Assembly (NCBI RefSeq): GCF_003057875.1
Contig: NZ_PYXZ01000004.1
Coordinates: forward strand, 62,001 to 126,000
Origin: Nocardioides currus
GTDB taxonomy: Bacteria > Actinomycetota > Actinomycetes > Propionibacteriales > Nocardioidaceae
Length of the DNA: 64,000 nucleotides
Direction of reading: 5' to 3'
How positions within the stretch are numbered: the first letter of the stretch is position 1; every line of letters begins with the position of its first letter. Positions 28,561 to 38,300 of the stretch are shown in pieces. The notes under the pieces are model-generated. The model searched no databases, was not told the DNA's origin, and saw nothing but the letters and a program-made list of their open reading frames with translations. The position numbers and the translations under genes were made by a program.

Positions 28561-28821
28561 AGCAGTCGAAGGGTTCGCAGTACCGAAGAGGTCCAAGGCC
28601 TCAACCAGAACTTGTCGCCAAGGCTCGCCCAAGGCGCAACCGACGATCGCAAGTGCATCGGACGCCGTGTCTGCGCCCCAGAAGCGTAGGTAGGAGTCGA
28701 ACCCTCCTGAGTTCACCTCCTGGCGAAGGTCGCACACGGCGAGCAGTTGCCGCTGCTCGTCTCTGAGAGGACGACGACTCTCGGACGTCGCGTAGGCTTC
28801 ATACAGTTGCCGGATGTCCAC
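28522..28821 (-). pseudogene. DUF4375 (DMP19-like) family protein, probably 3'-truncated
   Basis: The 99-residue frame starts at GTG 28821 and contains QRQLLAVCDLRQEVNSGGFD followed by SYLRFWGADTASDAL, the signature of DUF4375, then EALDLFG. Related proteins run some 30-50 residues further with acidic helices. Here the frame ends abruptly in RATVRERPRC at the junction with the broken DUF4304 gene. The ends of the two remnants overlap by about 40 bases, which points to a deletion that joined them tail to tail. It may still be translated. Confidence 0.6.
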
Positions 28822-28909
28822 TCGCGGAGGTTAGCCGTCCGGGGATCGCCTCGACCCACCTATCCGGATCTGCCGCTGGGAAGCTCGCCCATCTGCCGAC
28901 GTGCGTGCG

Positions 28910-29290
28910 TCAGTCGAAGGTGAGGTGCACGGAAGGTTCGACTGTCAGAAGGCCGCCCCAGTCGCCGCTCACCTCTCAGGCGGGTGCGCCGTCCCAGTCC
29001 ACCGGGTTGAAGACGTCAATGTTTCCGAAGTCCAGTTCTCCCGACGCATCGGTCGCGGCGGGCGCGTCGGAACGATGCAGCAGCGAGCGCGTTGTGCTGG
29101 CCACCGTGAGCGTTGCCCGCACATAACAGTGTTGCTCGCCTGGTGCTGAAGGGTGATACCGGGGATGGTTTGGCGTCAGGACGGCATCCAGTCGGAACGC
29201 GACCCCGTGCTCTGTCGCATCGACCTCGAGCACCCACGAGTCTTTAAGGTAGATCTCGGCGAGGTCCGCGAACGCGCCCTGGTATTTCAC
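28910..29290 (-). pseudogene. Hypothetical protein interrupted by one in-frame TGA
   Basis: The ATG frame encodes MKYQGAFADLAEIYLKDSWV, HGVAFRLDAVLTPNHPRYH, PGEQHCYVRATLTV and DFGNIDVFNPVDWDGAPA before a TGA at 28976-28978. In the same frame the sequence continues sensibly as EVSGDWGGLLTVEPSVHLTF and D to a TGA at 28910. The stop sits where a Trp (TGG) would fit, so a single G-to-A change seems to have cut off the last 22 residues. The truncated 104-residue product may still fold. Family not named; the layout resembles small immunity-type proteins. Confidence 0.6.
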
Positions 29291-29547
29291 GCTCAGGAGT
29301 ATGACGGGCTGACCGCACTCATCTGCCGGGATGAGTCGCTTCGCCTGGACTAATTGGTCGTCGTGCTTCGACGTGCGGCCCCGTCTGACGCCCGTCGCCG
29401 GATGATGCCGTTGCGCGGCCTACGCCGCACCCGCCACGAGCCCTCGCCGGCGGCCGCGTCGTGCACCCGACATCGCCATCCACAGGCTCGCGGGAGTCGT
29501 TCCGTTCTCGTGGGTTGATTGTCGGTGGTCCCTGCTTGGCTTGACCC

Positions 29548-30927
29548 ATGACAGCGACCGCGAGCACCACCACGACCCTGCCGGACACCCCGGCCGGGGT
29601 GCTCGCTGCGCTGCGTGAGGAGCAGGACCTGCGTGCCGCGTCCGAGGTCCGGTCCATGCGACTGGCCGCACACTGGGTGGACCTGCACCCGGTCCTCGAC
29701 CCGAGCGATCCGAGTGCCTGCTTCCAGTCGCCGAAGACCCTCGCCGGGGAAGGGTCACCGGCGATCGACGAGTTCACCATCCCCGACCTCGCCACCATCC
29801 TCGGACAGACCTGCGACGCCATCGGGTCCTGGCTGACCGACGTCATCGAGCTCCGCCACCGCCTCCCCCACCTGTGGGCCGGAGTCCTGTCCGGGGACAT
29901 CACCCCGTGGCGCGCCCGACGGGTCGCGCAGACCACCGTCGACCTCACCCCCGCCGCCGCGGCCTACGTCGACGAGCAGACCGCCTGGTGCGCCAACCGC
30001 CTCACCCCCACCCAGCTGACCCGACTGATCGACCACGCCCGCGCCCGGCACATGCCCGACCAACGCGCGGCCGACCTGGCCGCGGCCGCTGACTCCCGCC
30101 ACGTCACCTTCACCACCGACCAGGTGTCCTTCGACGGCACCATGCACCTCGAGGCCGACCTCACCATCCCCGACGCCCTCGGCCTCGCCGAGGCCGTCAC
30201 CCACGGCGCCGCCAGACTCGCCGCGCTCGGGTCCACCGACACCCTCGACGGCCGCCGCGCCACCGCGCTCGGCGACCTCGCCCGCCACCAGCTCGCGTTC
30301 GGCTACGACGACACCACGACTGATGTCGCGGACGTCTCGGGCGCGCCGCGGGTGATGCCGGCCACCACGCAGATCGTGCTCCACGCCCACCTCCCCGCCG
30401 ACGCGATCACCGACGCCATCACCGACGCCATCACCGGACACCCAGTCAGTGGGCTGACAGGCTTCGTCGAGCAGGCCGGCGGACGGGTCCTCACCGCCGA
30501 GCAGGTCCGCATCTGGTGCGGACGCCCCGACGTCCAGATCACCGTCCGGCCCGGGCTCGACCTCCACCAGCGGCTCGAGACCACCGGCTACACCCCCACC
30601 GACCGGCTCCGGGAGCACGTCATCGCCCGGGACCGGACCTGCGTGTTCCCCTGGTGCGGCCGCAACGCCCGCGGCTGCGACCTCGACCACGTCACCCCCT
30701 ACGACCACGACGTCGGACCCGACCAAGCCCAGCCCGGCCCGACGTCCACCGACAACCTCGCCGCGCTCTGCCGACGCCACCACCGCCTCAAGGCCCAGGG
30801 ACGTTGGCACTACGCCATGACCGCTCCCGGCGAGTACGTGTGGACCAGCCCCCACGGCCACCACTACCTCCGCGACCACACCGGCTCCCGCGAGACCCAA
30901 CCGACAACCCACCCGCCCGACCAGTGA
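29548..30927 (+). CDS. DUF222 / HNH endonuclease domain protein (13E12 repeat family)
   Basis: This 459-residue protein has the DUF222 region (about residues 30-330), with WRARRVAQTTVDLTPAAAAY and ALGLAEAVTHGAARLAALGS. A C-terminal HNH nuclease motif follows: CVFPWCGRNARGCDLDHVTP, then NLAALCRRHHRLKAQGRWHY. The zinc-type cysteines and the His-Asn-His residues are present. Such genes occur in many copies in actinobacteria and often mark mobile or recombinogenic spots. A 12-base repeat (DAIT three times, near 30404-30439) lies in the middle. ATG at 29548 gives normal length. Nuclease activity is likely but target and role are unknown. Confidence 0.88.
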   Translation: MTATASTTTTLPDTPAGVLAALREEQDLRAASEVRSMRLAAHWVDLHPVLDPSDPSACFQSPKTLAGEGSPAIDEFTIPDLATILGQTCDAIGSWLTDVIELRHRLPHLWAGVLSGDITPWRARRVAQTTVDLTPAAAAYVDEQTAWCANRLTPTQLTRLIDHARARHMPDQRAADLAAAADSRHVTFTTDQVSFDGTMHLEADLTIPDALGLAEAVTHGAARLAALGSTDTLDGRRATALGDLARHQLAFGYDDTTTDVADVSGAPRVMPATTQIVLHAHLPADAITDAITDAITGHPVSGLTGFVEQAGGRVLTAEQVRIWCGRPDVQITVRPGLDLHQRLETTGYTPTDRLREHVIARDRTCVFPWCGRNARGCDLDHVTPYDHDVGPDQAQPGPTSTDNLAALCRRHHRLKAQGRWHYAMTAPGEYVWTSPHGHHYLRDHTGSRETQPTTHPPDQ

Positions 30928-31026
30928 CCACCCCGCCCCACACCCCGCAGACGTACAGCTGCGGGGCCGGCGGCACGTCCACGAGGCGATCAGCACGCTT
31001 ATGCGGCGATGGGGGCGAGGCAAGGC

Positions 31027-31755
31027 TCAGGCTCGCGGTACCTCGGCCGAGCGGGTCGTCATCCACGCGTCGCGCCACCCGACCCAGCCGGCACGCAGCC
31101 GAGGCGAACCAACGACCGCCCCGGAGCGACGAGCCCGCATGTCCTCGATCAGCCAGCCGGGAGCGTGCGCGACCTCGATCGCGGCCGTCTTGGTGAGCAG
31201 CGTCCCCGTCCGTAGAGCGTGCCGCCCGCGCGCCATCGAGGTCAGGCCGAGGTCGACGAACGACGTGTCGGACCAGAGGTACGGACGCCGAGCCGCCCAG
31301 GTCCAGTAGCCGGCGAGCTCGGCGCGCGCAGCCGCCCGCACGTCGTCCGCCGACACTGGCGGCAGCAGGTCGAGGGGCGACCGGCCGAGCACAGCAGACC
31401 CGTGCAGCACGAGCTCCGCCCGCGAGATGCCCGACAGCGGACGATCGACGAGGACACCGTGGGTCCACGTGGGGTGCCGGGTCGGGGCGGAGAGGAGGCG
31501 CGCCTCGTCGACGTACACGCAACCCAGGTCCGCCCCGTCAGCGACTCCCCGGTCGAGCTCACGGTGCAGCCCGATCAGGACGGCAGTCCGCGACGCATCC
31601 ACCGGGCCGTCGACGACGGCGACCAGGTCGAGGTCGCTGACGCCCGGGACGTGGTCACCGGTCGCCAGCGACCCGCCCACCCACAGCGAGCGCACCCAGC
31701 CCAGGGCGTCGAGGCGCTCGGCGAACGCCGCCACGGACACCGGGAGCGACTGCAC
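31027..31755 (-). CDS. Nucleotidyltransferase domain protein, AadA-like
   Basis: The 242-residue protein has the nucleotidyltransferase pattern LWVGGSLATGDHVPGVSDLD followed by LVAVVDG, i.e. GS-x10-DxD with two metal-binding Asp. A C-terminal helical region with TKTAAIEVA and PGWLIEDM follows, like the DUF4111 domain of streptomycin adenylyltransferases. It lies 6 bases after proB on the same strand and may be cotranscribed. Substrate is unknown; many such genes in soil actinobacteria are not drug-resistance genes. GTG start at 31755. Confidence 0.78.
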   Translation of the reverse strand: MQSLPVSVAAFAERLDALGWVRSLWVGGSLATGDHVPGVSDLDLVAVVDGPVDASRTAVLIGLHRELDRGVADGADLGCVYVDEARLLSAPTRHPTWTHGVLVDRPLSGISRAELVLHGSAVLGRSPLDLLPPVSADDVRAAARAELAGYWTWAARRPYLWSDTSFVDLGLTSMARGRHALRTGTLLTKTAAIEVAHAPGWLIEDMRARRSGAVVGSPRLRAGWVGWRDAWMTTRSAEVPRA

Positions 31756-31761
31756 GACGGC

Positions 31762-32895
31762 TCAGAGCACGACGAGCGCGTCGCGGTGCACGACCTCACG
31801 CTCGTACGCCGACCCGAGCTCGCGCTTCAGGTCCTGGCTCGACCTCCCGAGCAGCCCGGGCAGCTCGTCGGCGTCGAAGGTGACCAGTCCGCGAGCGACG
31901 GCGTGACCGGCGGCGTCGACGAGCGAGACGGGGTCGCCCGCCTCGAAGTCGCCGGTCACGGCGGTGATGCCGGCCGCGAGCAGCGAGGCGCGACGCTCGG
32001 TGACGGCCGCGACGGCGCCGGCGTCGAGGACCAGCGAGCCCTTCGGCTCGGTCGCGTGCGCCAGCCACAGCAGCCGGGTCGGGCGGCGCTTGCCGGTGGG
32101 CAGGAAGACGGTGCCGACCTCGTCGCCGACCAGGGCCTCGCCGGCGCGCTCGGCGGAGGTGAGGACGACCGGGATGCCCGCGCCCGTGGCGATCCGGGCG
32201 GCGTCGACCTTGGTGGTCATCCCGCCGGTGCCGACACCCGCCGACCCGGTCTTCCCGATCGACACGTCGGCGAGGTCGGCCTCCGAGCGCACCACGGGCA
32301 CCAGCGACGACCCCGGCCGGCTGGGCGGGCCGTCGTACAACCCGTCGACGTCGGACAGCAGCACGAGCAGGTCGGCGTGCACGAGGTGGGCGACCAGCGC
32401 CGCGAGCCGGTCGTTGTCGCCGAAGCGGATCTCCGAGGTCGCGACCGTGTCGTTCTCGTTGACGATCGGCAGGACCCCGAGCTCGATCAGCTTGGCGAAG
32501 GTCTGGTAGGCGTTCTTGTAGTGCGCACGCCGGATGACGTCGTCGACGGTGAGGAGCACCTGGCCGGTGACGATGTCGTGCCGGGCGAACTCCTCCTGGT
32601 AGCGGTGCGCGAGCAGCCCCTGCCCGACCGACGCGGCGGCCTGCTGGGCGGCGAGCTGGCGCGGCCGCTTGCCGAGGCCGAGCGGCGCGAGACCGGCAGC
32701 GATCGCCCCCGAGGAGACGAGCACGACCTCCGCCCCACGGGTCCGGGCGGCGGCGAGGACGTCGACCAGATCGCGCACCCGGGCGGGGTCGATGCCGCCG
32801 GTGGCCGTGGTGAGGGACGACGAGCCGACCTTGACGACGACCCGGCGCGCGGAGGCGACGAGGGCGCCACGATCGGGCGCCGCCCGGTCGGTCAC
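31762..32895 (-). CDS. proB: Glutamate 5-kinase with PUA domain
   Basis: The 377-residue protein has the amino-acid-kinase fold: [50 protein letters not shown] and [22 protein letters not shown]-terminal PUA domain follows ([30 protein letters not shown]). It catalyses the first step of proline synthesis and is usually inhibited by proline. GTG at 32895 overlaps the obgE stop (GTGA). proA is not directly downstream inside the window, which is unusual; a nucleotidyltransferase gene follows instead. Confidence 0.96.
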   Translation of the reverse strand: MTDRAAPDRGALVASARRVVVKVGSSSLTTATGGIDPARVRDLVDVLAAARTRGAEVVLVSSGAIAAGLAPLGLGKRPRQLAAQQAAASVGQGLLAHRYQEEFARHDIVTGQVLLTVDDVIRRAHYKNAYQTFAKLIELGVLPIVNENDTVATSEIRFGDNDRLAALVAHLVHADLLVLLSDVDGLYDGPPSRPGSSLVPVVRSEADLADVSIGKTGSAGVGTGGMTTKVDAARIATGAGIPVVLTSAERAGEALVGDEVGTVFLPTGKRRPTRLLWLAHATEPKGSLVLDAGAVAAVTERRASLLAAGITAVTGDFEAGDPVSLVDAAGHAVARGLVTFDADELPGLLGRSSQDLKRELGSAYEREVVHRDALVVL

Positions 32896-34451
32896 TCCTC
32901 GCCGTCCCAGTCGGGGTCGTCCTTGGTGCCGATCTCGTAGGCCATCGGGCCGACGCCCGAGCTGGTGACGGTCGTGGGCGCAGCGGCCTTCCCGGAGCGG
33001 TCGATGCGGCGGGCCACGTCGGCCCGGGTCTCGTTCTCGGACCGCTCGGGCATCTGCTCCTGGATGTCGCGACGGCGGGTCGCGGCGGGCCGCTCCTCGC
33101 GCAGGCGCTCGTCCTCACCGCGACGACCCAGCATCTCGGCACCGGCCTCGATGCTCGGCTTGAAGTCGAACACGACGGCGTTGTCGGGGGGCCCGATGAG
33201 CACGGCGTCGCCCTCGATGGCGCCCATCGTGACCAGCTTGGCCTCGATGCCGAGCCGGTTGAGCCGGTCGGCGAGGAACCCGACGGCCTCCTCGTTGCTG
33301 AAGTCGGTCTGCCGGACCCAGCGCTCGGGCTTCTCGCCGCGCACCCGCCAGCCCTCGGGCGACTCGATGATCTCGAAGTCGCCGCCGCCGTCGACGCCGC
33401 CGGGTCGCAGCACGATCCGGGTGGCCTCGACGACCGGGCGCTCGGCGCGGGCCCGGTCCACGATCTCCGCCATGGCGTAGGTGAGGGCGGGCATGCCGGC
33501 CCCGGAGGCGGCGCTGACCGGGAAGACGCGGAGGCCACGGGCCTCGAGGTCCTCGCGGACCATGTCGGCGATCTCGTTGCCGTCGGGTACGTCGACCTTG
33601 TTGAGCGCGACGAGCCGCGGCCGGTCCTCGAGGCCGCCGTAGCGAGCGAGCTCGTTCTCGATCACGTCGAGGTCGTCGAGCGGGTTGCGACCCGGCTCGA
33701 TGGTCGCGGTGTCGATGACGTGCACCAGGGCCGCGCACCGCTCGATGTGGCGCAGGAAGTCGTGGCCGAGGCCGCGACCGTCGGCGGCGCCCTCGATCAG
33801 GCCGGGGACGTCGGCGACGGTGAAGATCACGTCGCCGGCCCGGACCACACCCAGGTTGGGGACCAGCGTGGTGAAGGGGTAGTCGGCGATCTTCGGCCGC
33901 GCCCGCGACATCGCGGCGATCAGCGACGACTTGCCCGCGCTCGGGAAGCCGACGAGGCCGATGTCAGCGACGACCTTGAGCTCGAGGCGGACCTCGATCT
34001 CGTCGCCGGGCTCACCGAGGAGCGCGAAGCCCGGGGCCTTGCGCTTGGCACTGGCGAGCGCGGCGTTGCCGAGACCACCGCGACCGCCGCGGGCGATCAC
34101 CATCTCGGTGCCCACGCCGACCATGTCGCCGAGGATCTCCCCGTCGACGGTCTTCACGAGCGTGCCGTCGGGCACCGGCAGGACGAGGTCGCCGCCGTGG
34201 GCGCCGTTGCGGTGCGCCCCGGCGCCGTGGCCGCCGTGCTCGGCCCTGCGCTTGTTGCCGTGGTGGTAGTCGATCAGCGTGGTGACGTCGGAGTCGACGC
34301 GCAGGATCACCGAGCCGCCCGGGCCGCCGTTGCCGCCGTCGGGTCCGCCGAGGGGCTTGAACTTCTCCCGGTGCACCGACGCGACACCGTTGCCGCCCCG
34401 GCCTGCGCTGATGTGCAGCGTGACCTGGTCGACGAAGGTGGGCACAGCCAT
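32892..34451 (-). CDS. obgE: GTPase Obg/CgtA
   Basis: This 519-residue protein has the glycine-rich Obg fold ([34 protein letters not shown]) and a G domain with P-loop [12 protein letters not shown]3 DVPGLIEGA and G4 NKVD. An OCT domain follows ([20 protein letters not shown], with GDAVLIG), and the protein ends in a charged actinobacterial tail of about 85 residues. It acts in ribosome assembly and stress control. ATG at 34451 gives MAVPTF, the usual start. It follows rpmA with a hairpin in between, the conserved rplU-rpmA-obg order. Confidence 0.97.
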   Translation of the reverse strand: MAVPTFVDQVTLHISAGRGGNGVASVHREKFKPLGGPDGGNGGPGGSVILRVDSDVTTLIDYHHGNKRRAEHGGHGAGAHRNGAHGGDLVLPVPDGTLVKTVDGEILGDMVGVGTEMVIARGGRGGLGNAALASAKRKAPGFALLGEPGDEIEVRLELKVVADIGLVGFPSAGKSSLIAAMSRARPKIADYPFTTLVPNLGVVRAGDVIFTVADVPGLIEGAADGRGLGHDFLRHIERCAALVHVIDTATIEPGRNPLDDLDVIENELARYGGLEDRPRLVALNKVDVPDGNEIADMVREDLEARGLRVFPVSAASGAGMPALTYAMAEIVDRARAERPVVEATRIVLRPGGVDGGGDFEIIESPEGWRVRGEKPERWVRQTDFSNEEAVGFLADRLNRLGIEAKLVTMGAIEGDAVLIGPPDNAVVFDFKPSIEAGAEMLGRRGEDERLREERPAATRRRDIQEQMPERSENETRADVARRIDRSGKAAAPTTVTSSGVGPMAYEIGTKDDPDWDGEE

Positions 34452-34477
34452 GGGAGGTCCTAACGGAAGAAATGGCA

Positions 34478-34512
34478 CGAAGGGCGCCCCCAGAGTCTAG
34501 GGACGCCCTTCG
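34478..34512 (-). terminator. Hairpin between rpmA and obgE, possible partial terminator
   Basis: CGAAGGGCG and CGCCCTTCG form a 9-bp stem around a 17-base loop, 30 bases past the rpmA stop and 26 bases before the obgE start. A loosely T-rich stretch follows on the minus strand. It probably lowers read-through from abundant ribosomal mRNA into obgE. Confidence 0.5.
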
Positions 34513-34542
34513 CGGGAAAAGTCGTACGTGACTAAGGCGTGG

Positions 34543-34797
34543 TCACTCGCCCGGAACGATGTTGACGACCTTGCGGCCGCGACGGGTGCCGAACTCGACG
34601 GCACCGGCGATCAGCGCGAACAGGGTGTCGTCGCCGCCGCGGCCCACGCCCGAACCGGGGTGGAAGTGGGTGCCGCGCTGGCGGACGATGATCTCGCCGG
34701 CGTTGACGGCCTGGCCGCCGAAGCGCTTCACACCGAGGCGCTGGCTGTTGGAGTCGCGACCGTTCTTGGTGGACGCGGCGCCCTTCTTGTGAGCCAT
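34543..34797 (-). CDS. rpmA: 50S ribosomal protein L27
   Basis: The 84-residue protein begins [20 protein letters not shown] and contains [20 protein letters not shown] and [20 protein letters not shown], diagnostic for L27. The N-terminus reaches toward the peptidyl-transferase centre. It has no Firmicutes-type cleaved leader. It lies 42 bases after rplU. Confidence 0.98.
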   Translation of the reverse strand: MAHKKGAASTKNGRDSNSQRLGVKRFGGQAVNAGEIIVRQRGTHFHPGSGVGRGGDDTLFALIAGAVEFGTRRGRKVVNIVPGE

Positions 34798-34839
34798 GAG
34801 TTCAGTCCTTCGTCGAAAAAGCTGGATCCGAGCGAGAGC

Positions 34840-35151
34840 TCAGAGGGAGATGTCGGTGACCTTGACCTGGGTGTACTTCTGGCGGTGACCCTGGCGCTTC
34901 TTGTAGCCGGTCTTGTTCTTGTACTTCTGGATGACGATCTTCGGGCCCTTGGTGGCACCGAGGATCTCGACCGTGACGGCCGCCTTGTCGAGGCCGGTCG
35001 CGGTGACGGTCTCGCCGTCGACGACCATCACCACGGGAAGAGTCAGGGTGCTGCCGACCGTGTTGGCCTTCAGGTCCATCTTGTCGATCTCGATGACGTC
35101 GCCGACAGCAACCTTCTGCTGCTTGCTGCCACTGCGCACAACTGCGTACAC
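34840..35151 (-). CDS. rplU: 50S ribosomal protein L21
   Basis: The 103-residue protein contains [40 protein letters not shown] and [20 protein letters not shown], the L21 pattern with its basic C-terminal loop. GTG at 35151 is preferred over ATG at 35187. It gives the standard 103-residue length and has a purine-rich GAGGAG upstream, whereas the ATG has no ribosome site and would add 12 residues. It is transcribed from a promoter about 160 bases upstream. Confidence 0.96.
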   Translation of the reverse strand: MYAVVRSGSKQQKVAVGDVIEIDKMDLKANTVGSTLTLPVVMVVDGETVTATGLDKAAVTVEILGATKGPKIVIQKYKNKTGYKKRQGHRQKYTQVKVTDISL

Positions 35152-35311
35152 GGCGGACTCACTCTCCTCAGGTGCTGTGGTGGCCATCGCTGGCGCAGGA
35201 ATTGGTACGTGATACGTGCTCGGGGTGCTGCCCGGACCTCGCGGCATCGTCCTCGGAGGAGACCGACGCGGAGATCGAACAGGTGGCACGCCCGGAGGCG
35301 CACGAGGAGCA

Positions 35312-35341
35312 ACTTTACGGCGCTGGGCCCGACCGGGTCAA
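35312..35341 (-). promoter_or_regulatory. Predicted promoter of rplU-rpmA
   Basis: On the minus strand TTGACC (35341-35336) and TAAAGT (35317-35312) are separated by 18 bases, close to the sigma-70 consensus. The box lies 20 bases past the rne stop and leaves a leader of about 155 bases before rplU. Confidence 0.65.
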
Positions 35342-35363
35342 AACGAGCCGACCCGGACAGGAC

Positions 35364-38300
35364 TCAGCGCTTGCGGCTGCCCCGCTTCTTGATCGGGACG
35401 TGCTCGACGTGGGGCTCGTCGGCGTGCTCGTCGGCCTGCTCACCGGCGGGCACGTCGTCGCTGTCGGGACCCGGCTCGAGACCCGCCGTGCCGGGCTCGA
35501 CGAGCCCGGACTCCGGCCGCTGCCCGGCCACGCCCACGGGCGGGACGACCGGCGGGCCGGCCGGCCGGGTGGCCGAGCGGCGACGGGTGCGGGTCACGAC
35601 CTGCGGCTTGACGGGCTCCACCGGCGCCTCGACAGCAGGCTCCTCAGCGGGCGCCTCGACCGCGGGCTCGGCTCCTTTGGGCTCGCCGGCCTGCTCGACC
35701 GGCGTCTCGGCCGACTCCGGGGCCGACTCCTGGGCCGGCTCCTGGGCCGACGTCTCGCCGCCCGGTGTCTCGGTGCCCTCCGGTGCGTCCGGAGCCTCGG
35801 CGGGTACGTCGACCGCGGACGGCACCTCGACCGAGGCCGCCGCTCCGGGCGTCTCGGTGTCGGGCGTCTCGGTGTCGGGCGCCTCGGTCCCGGACGTCTC
35901 CGCCTCGACCGGGTGGTCGTGGCGCGGCATGGCCGCGACGTCCTTGGGCGACGGGGCGGGGGCGGGCGAGGGGCTGGGCGAGGAGCCGTTCCCTCCCCCG
36001 TTCGCGTTGCCGTTGCCGTTGTCGTTGGACTGGCCGTTGCCGCCCTCACCGCGGCCGCGGCCCCGGTTGCGGCGGCCGCTGCTGCGGCGGTCGCCGTCGT
36101 CCGACTCGCCCTTGGCCTCGACCGGCTCGGCGGTGATCACGACGCCGCGGCCGTGGCAGTGCTCGCAGTCGGTGCTGAAGGCCTCGAGCAGCCCGGTGCC
36201 GATGCGCTTGCGGGTCATCTGCACGAGGCCGAGCGAGGTGACCTCGGCGACCTGGTGGCGGGTGCGGTCGCGACCGAGGCACTCGACGAGGCGGCGTACG
36301 ACCAGGTCGCGGTTGGACTCCAGGACCATGTCGATGAAGTCGACGACGATGATGCCGCCGATGTCGCGCAGCCGGAGCTGACGCACGATCTCCTCGGCCG
36401 CCTCGAGGTTGTTCTTGGTGACGGTCTCCTCGAGGTTGCCGCCGGAGCCGGTGAACTTGCCGGTGTTGACGTCGACGACCGTCATCGCCTCGGTGCGGTC
36501 GATGATCAGCGAGCCGCCCGAGGGCAGCCAGACCTTGCGGTCGAGGCCCTTCTGGATCTGCTCCTCGATGCGGTAGGCAGTGAAGACGTCCTTGCCGGCG
36601 GCGCGGCCCTCGGTCGCGGGCTCGAACTTCTCGAGCCGGTCGGCGAGGTCGGGCGCCACGTGGGAGACGTAGCCCTGGACGGTGTCCCAGGCGTCGTCGC
36701 CCTCGATGACGAGCTTGGCGAAGTCCTCGGTGAACAGGTCGCGCACGACCTTGAGGGTGAGGTCGGGCTCGCCGTACAGCAGCTGCGGAGCACTGCCCTT
36801 GGCCTTGGACTCGATGTCCTCCCAGCGCGCCTTGAGCCGCTCGACGTCGTGGGTCAGCTCCTCCTCGGAGGCGCCCTCGGCGGCCGTGCGGACGATGACG
36901 CCGGCGGTGTCGGGGACGATCTCCTTGAGCAGCGTCTTGAGACGGTTGCGCTCGGTGTCGGGGAGCTTGCGGGAGATGCCGGAGGTGGTGCCGTCGGGCA
37001 CGTAGACGAGGAAGCGACCCGCGAGGCTGACCTGCGAGGTCAGGCGGGCGCCCTTGTGGCCGATCGGGTCCTTGGTGACCTGCACCAGCACCGACTGGCC
37101 GCTGGAGAGCACCGACTCGATCTTGCGGGGCTGGCCCTCCTTGTGGCCGAGCGCCGACCAGTTGACCTCACCGGCGTAGAGCACGGCGTTGCGGCCCTTG
37201 CCGATGTCGATGAAGGCGGCCTCCATCGAGGGCAGGACGTTCTGCACGCGGCCGAGGTAGACGTTGCCGATCAGCGAGGTCTGCGACTCGCGGGCGACGT
37301 AGTGCTCGACGAGGACCTTGTCCTCGAGCACGGCGATCTGGGTCAGCTCCTTGCGCTGGCGGATGACCATGACGCGGTCGACCGACTCGCGGCGGGCCAG
37401 GAACTCGGCCTCGCTGACGATCGGGGCGCGACGGCGGCCGGCCTCGCGGCCCTCGCGGCGGCGCTGCTTCTTGGCCTCGAGGCGCGTCGAGCCGGCGAGC
37501 GCGGTGATCTGGTCCTCGGGAGCACGGCGGTTGCGGACCCGGGTGACGGTGTTGGGCTCGTCGTCGGAGTCGTCGCCCTCCTCGCCGGCGCGACGGCGAC
37601 GGCGACGGCGACGCGAGGTGCCGTCGCCCTGCTCGGTCTGCTCGCTGTCCTGCGGTCCGGTGTCGGACTTGTCGGCGTCCTGGGAGTCGTCGTCGGACTC
37701 GGCGTCCTGGCCGTCCGCGGAGCCCTCGCCGCCCTTGCGGCGACGACGTCCACCCCGGCGGCGACGGCGGCGCGCCGGTCCGGTGCCATCTCCCTCACCC
37801 TCGGCGTCGGTGCCCTCGGCGCCGTCAGCGGCGTCAGCGGCGTCGGTGTCCGGGCTCTCGGTCGCGTCCGCGTCCTCGGCGGTCTCCGCGTCGGCGACCT
37901 CGGTCGAGGTCTCCTCCTCGTCCTCGACCGGCGCGGCGGCAGCCTTCTTCTTCGACGTGGACTTCTTGGTCGTCTTCTTCGCCGCGGCCTTCTTCGCCGG
38001 CTTGGCGGGGGCCTCGGCGTCCGCGGCGCTGTCGCCGGCGGAGTCAGCGGTGGTGTCAGCGGTGGTGTCGTCCGCGGGAGTGGCGGCGGCCTTCTTGGTG
38101 GCGCGGGTCCGGCGCGGGGCGGTCTCGGGTGCCTGGAAGAGGGGTACGGCGCTGGGCGCGCCGCCCGTCTCGGCGGCGGGCGACTCGGTCGCGGGCTCGG
38201 GCGCCGCGGTCTTCCTGGTCCGGGTGCGCGTCGTCTTCTTGACGACCGGCGCGGCGGGAGCGTCCTCGACGGGCGCCTCGACCGCCTCGACCTGCTCGGC

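Noticed and set aside
28976..28978. TGA as a selenocysteine codon
   Set aside because: No SECIS-like hairpin was seen next to it and the position fits Trp, so a nonsense mutation is simpler.
35151..35187. ATG at 35187 as the start of rplU
   Set aside because: It lacks a ribosome site and adds 12 residues not found in L21; GTG at 35151 gives the standard length.
35333..35356. 7-bp hairpin (CCGGGTC/GACCCGG) as the rne terminator
   Set aside because: It is short, has no tail and overlaps the -35 box of the rplU promoter; chance pairing is likely in GC-rich DNA.
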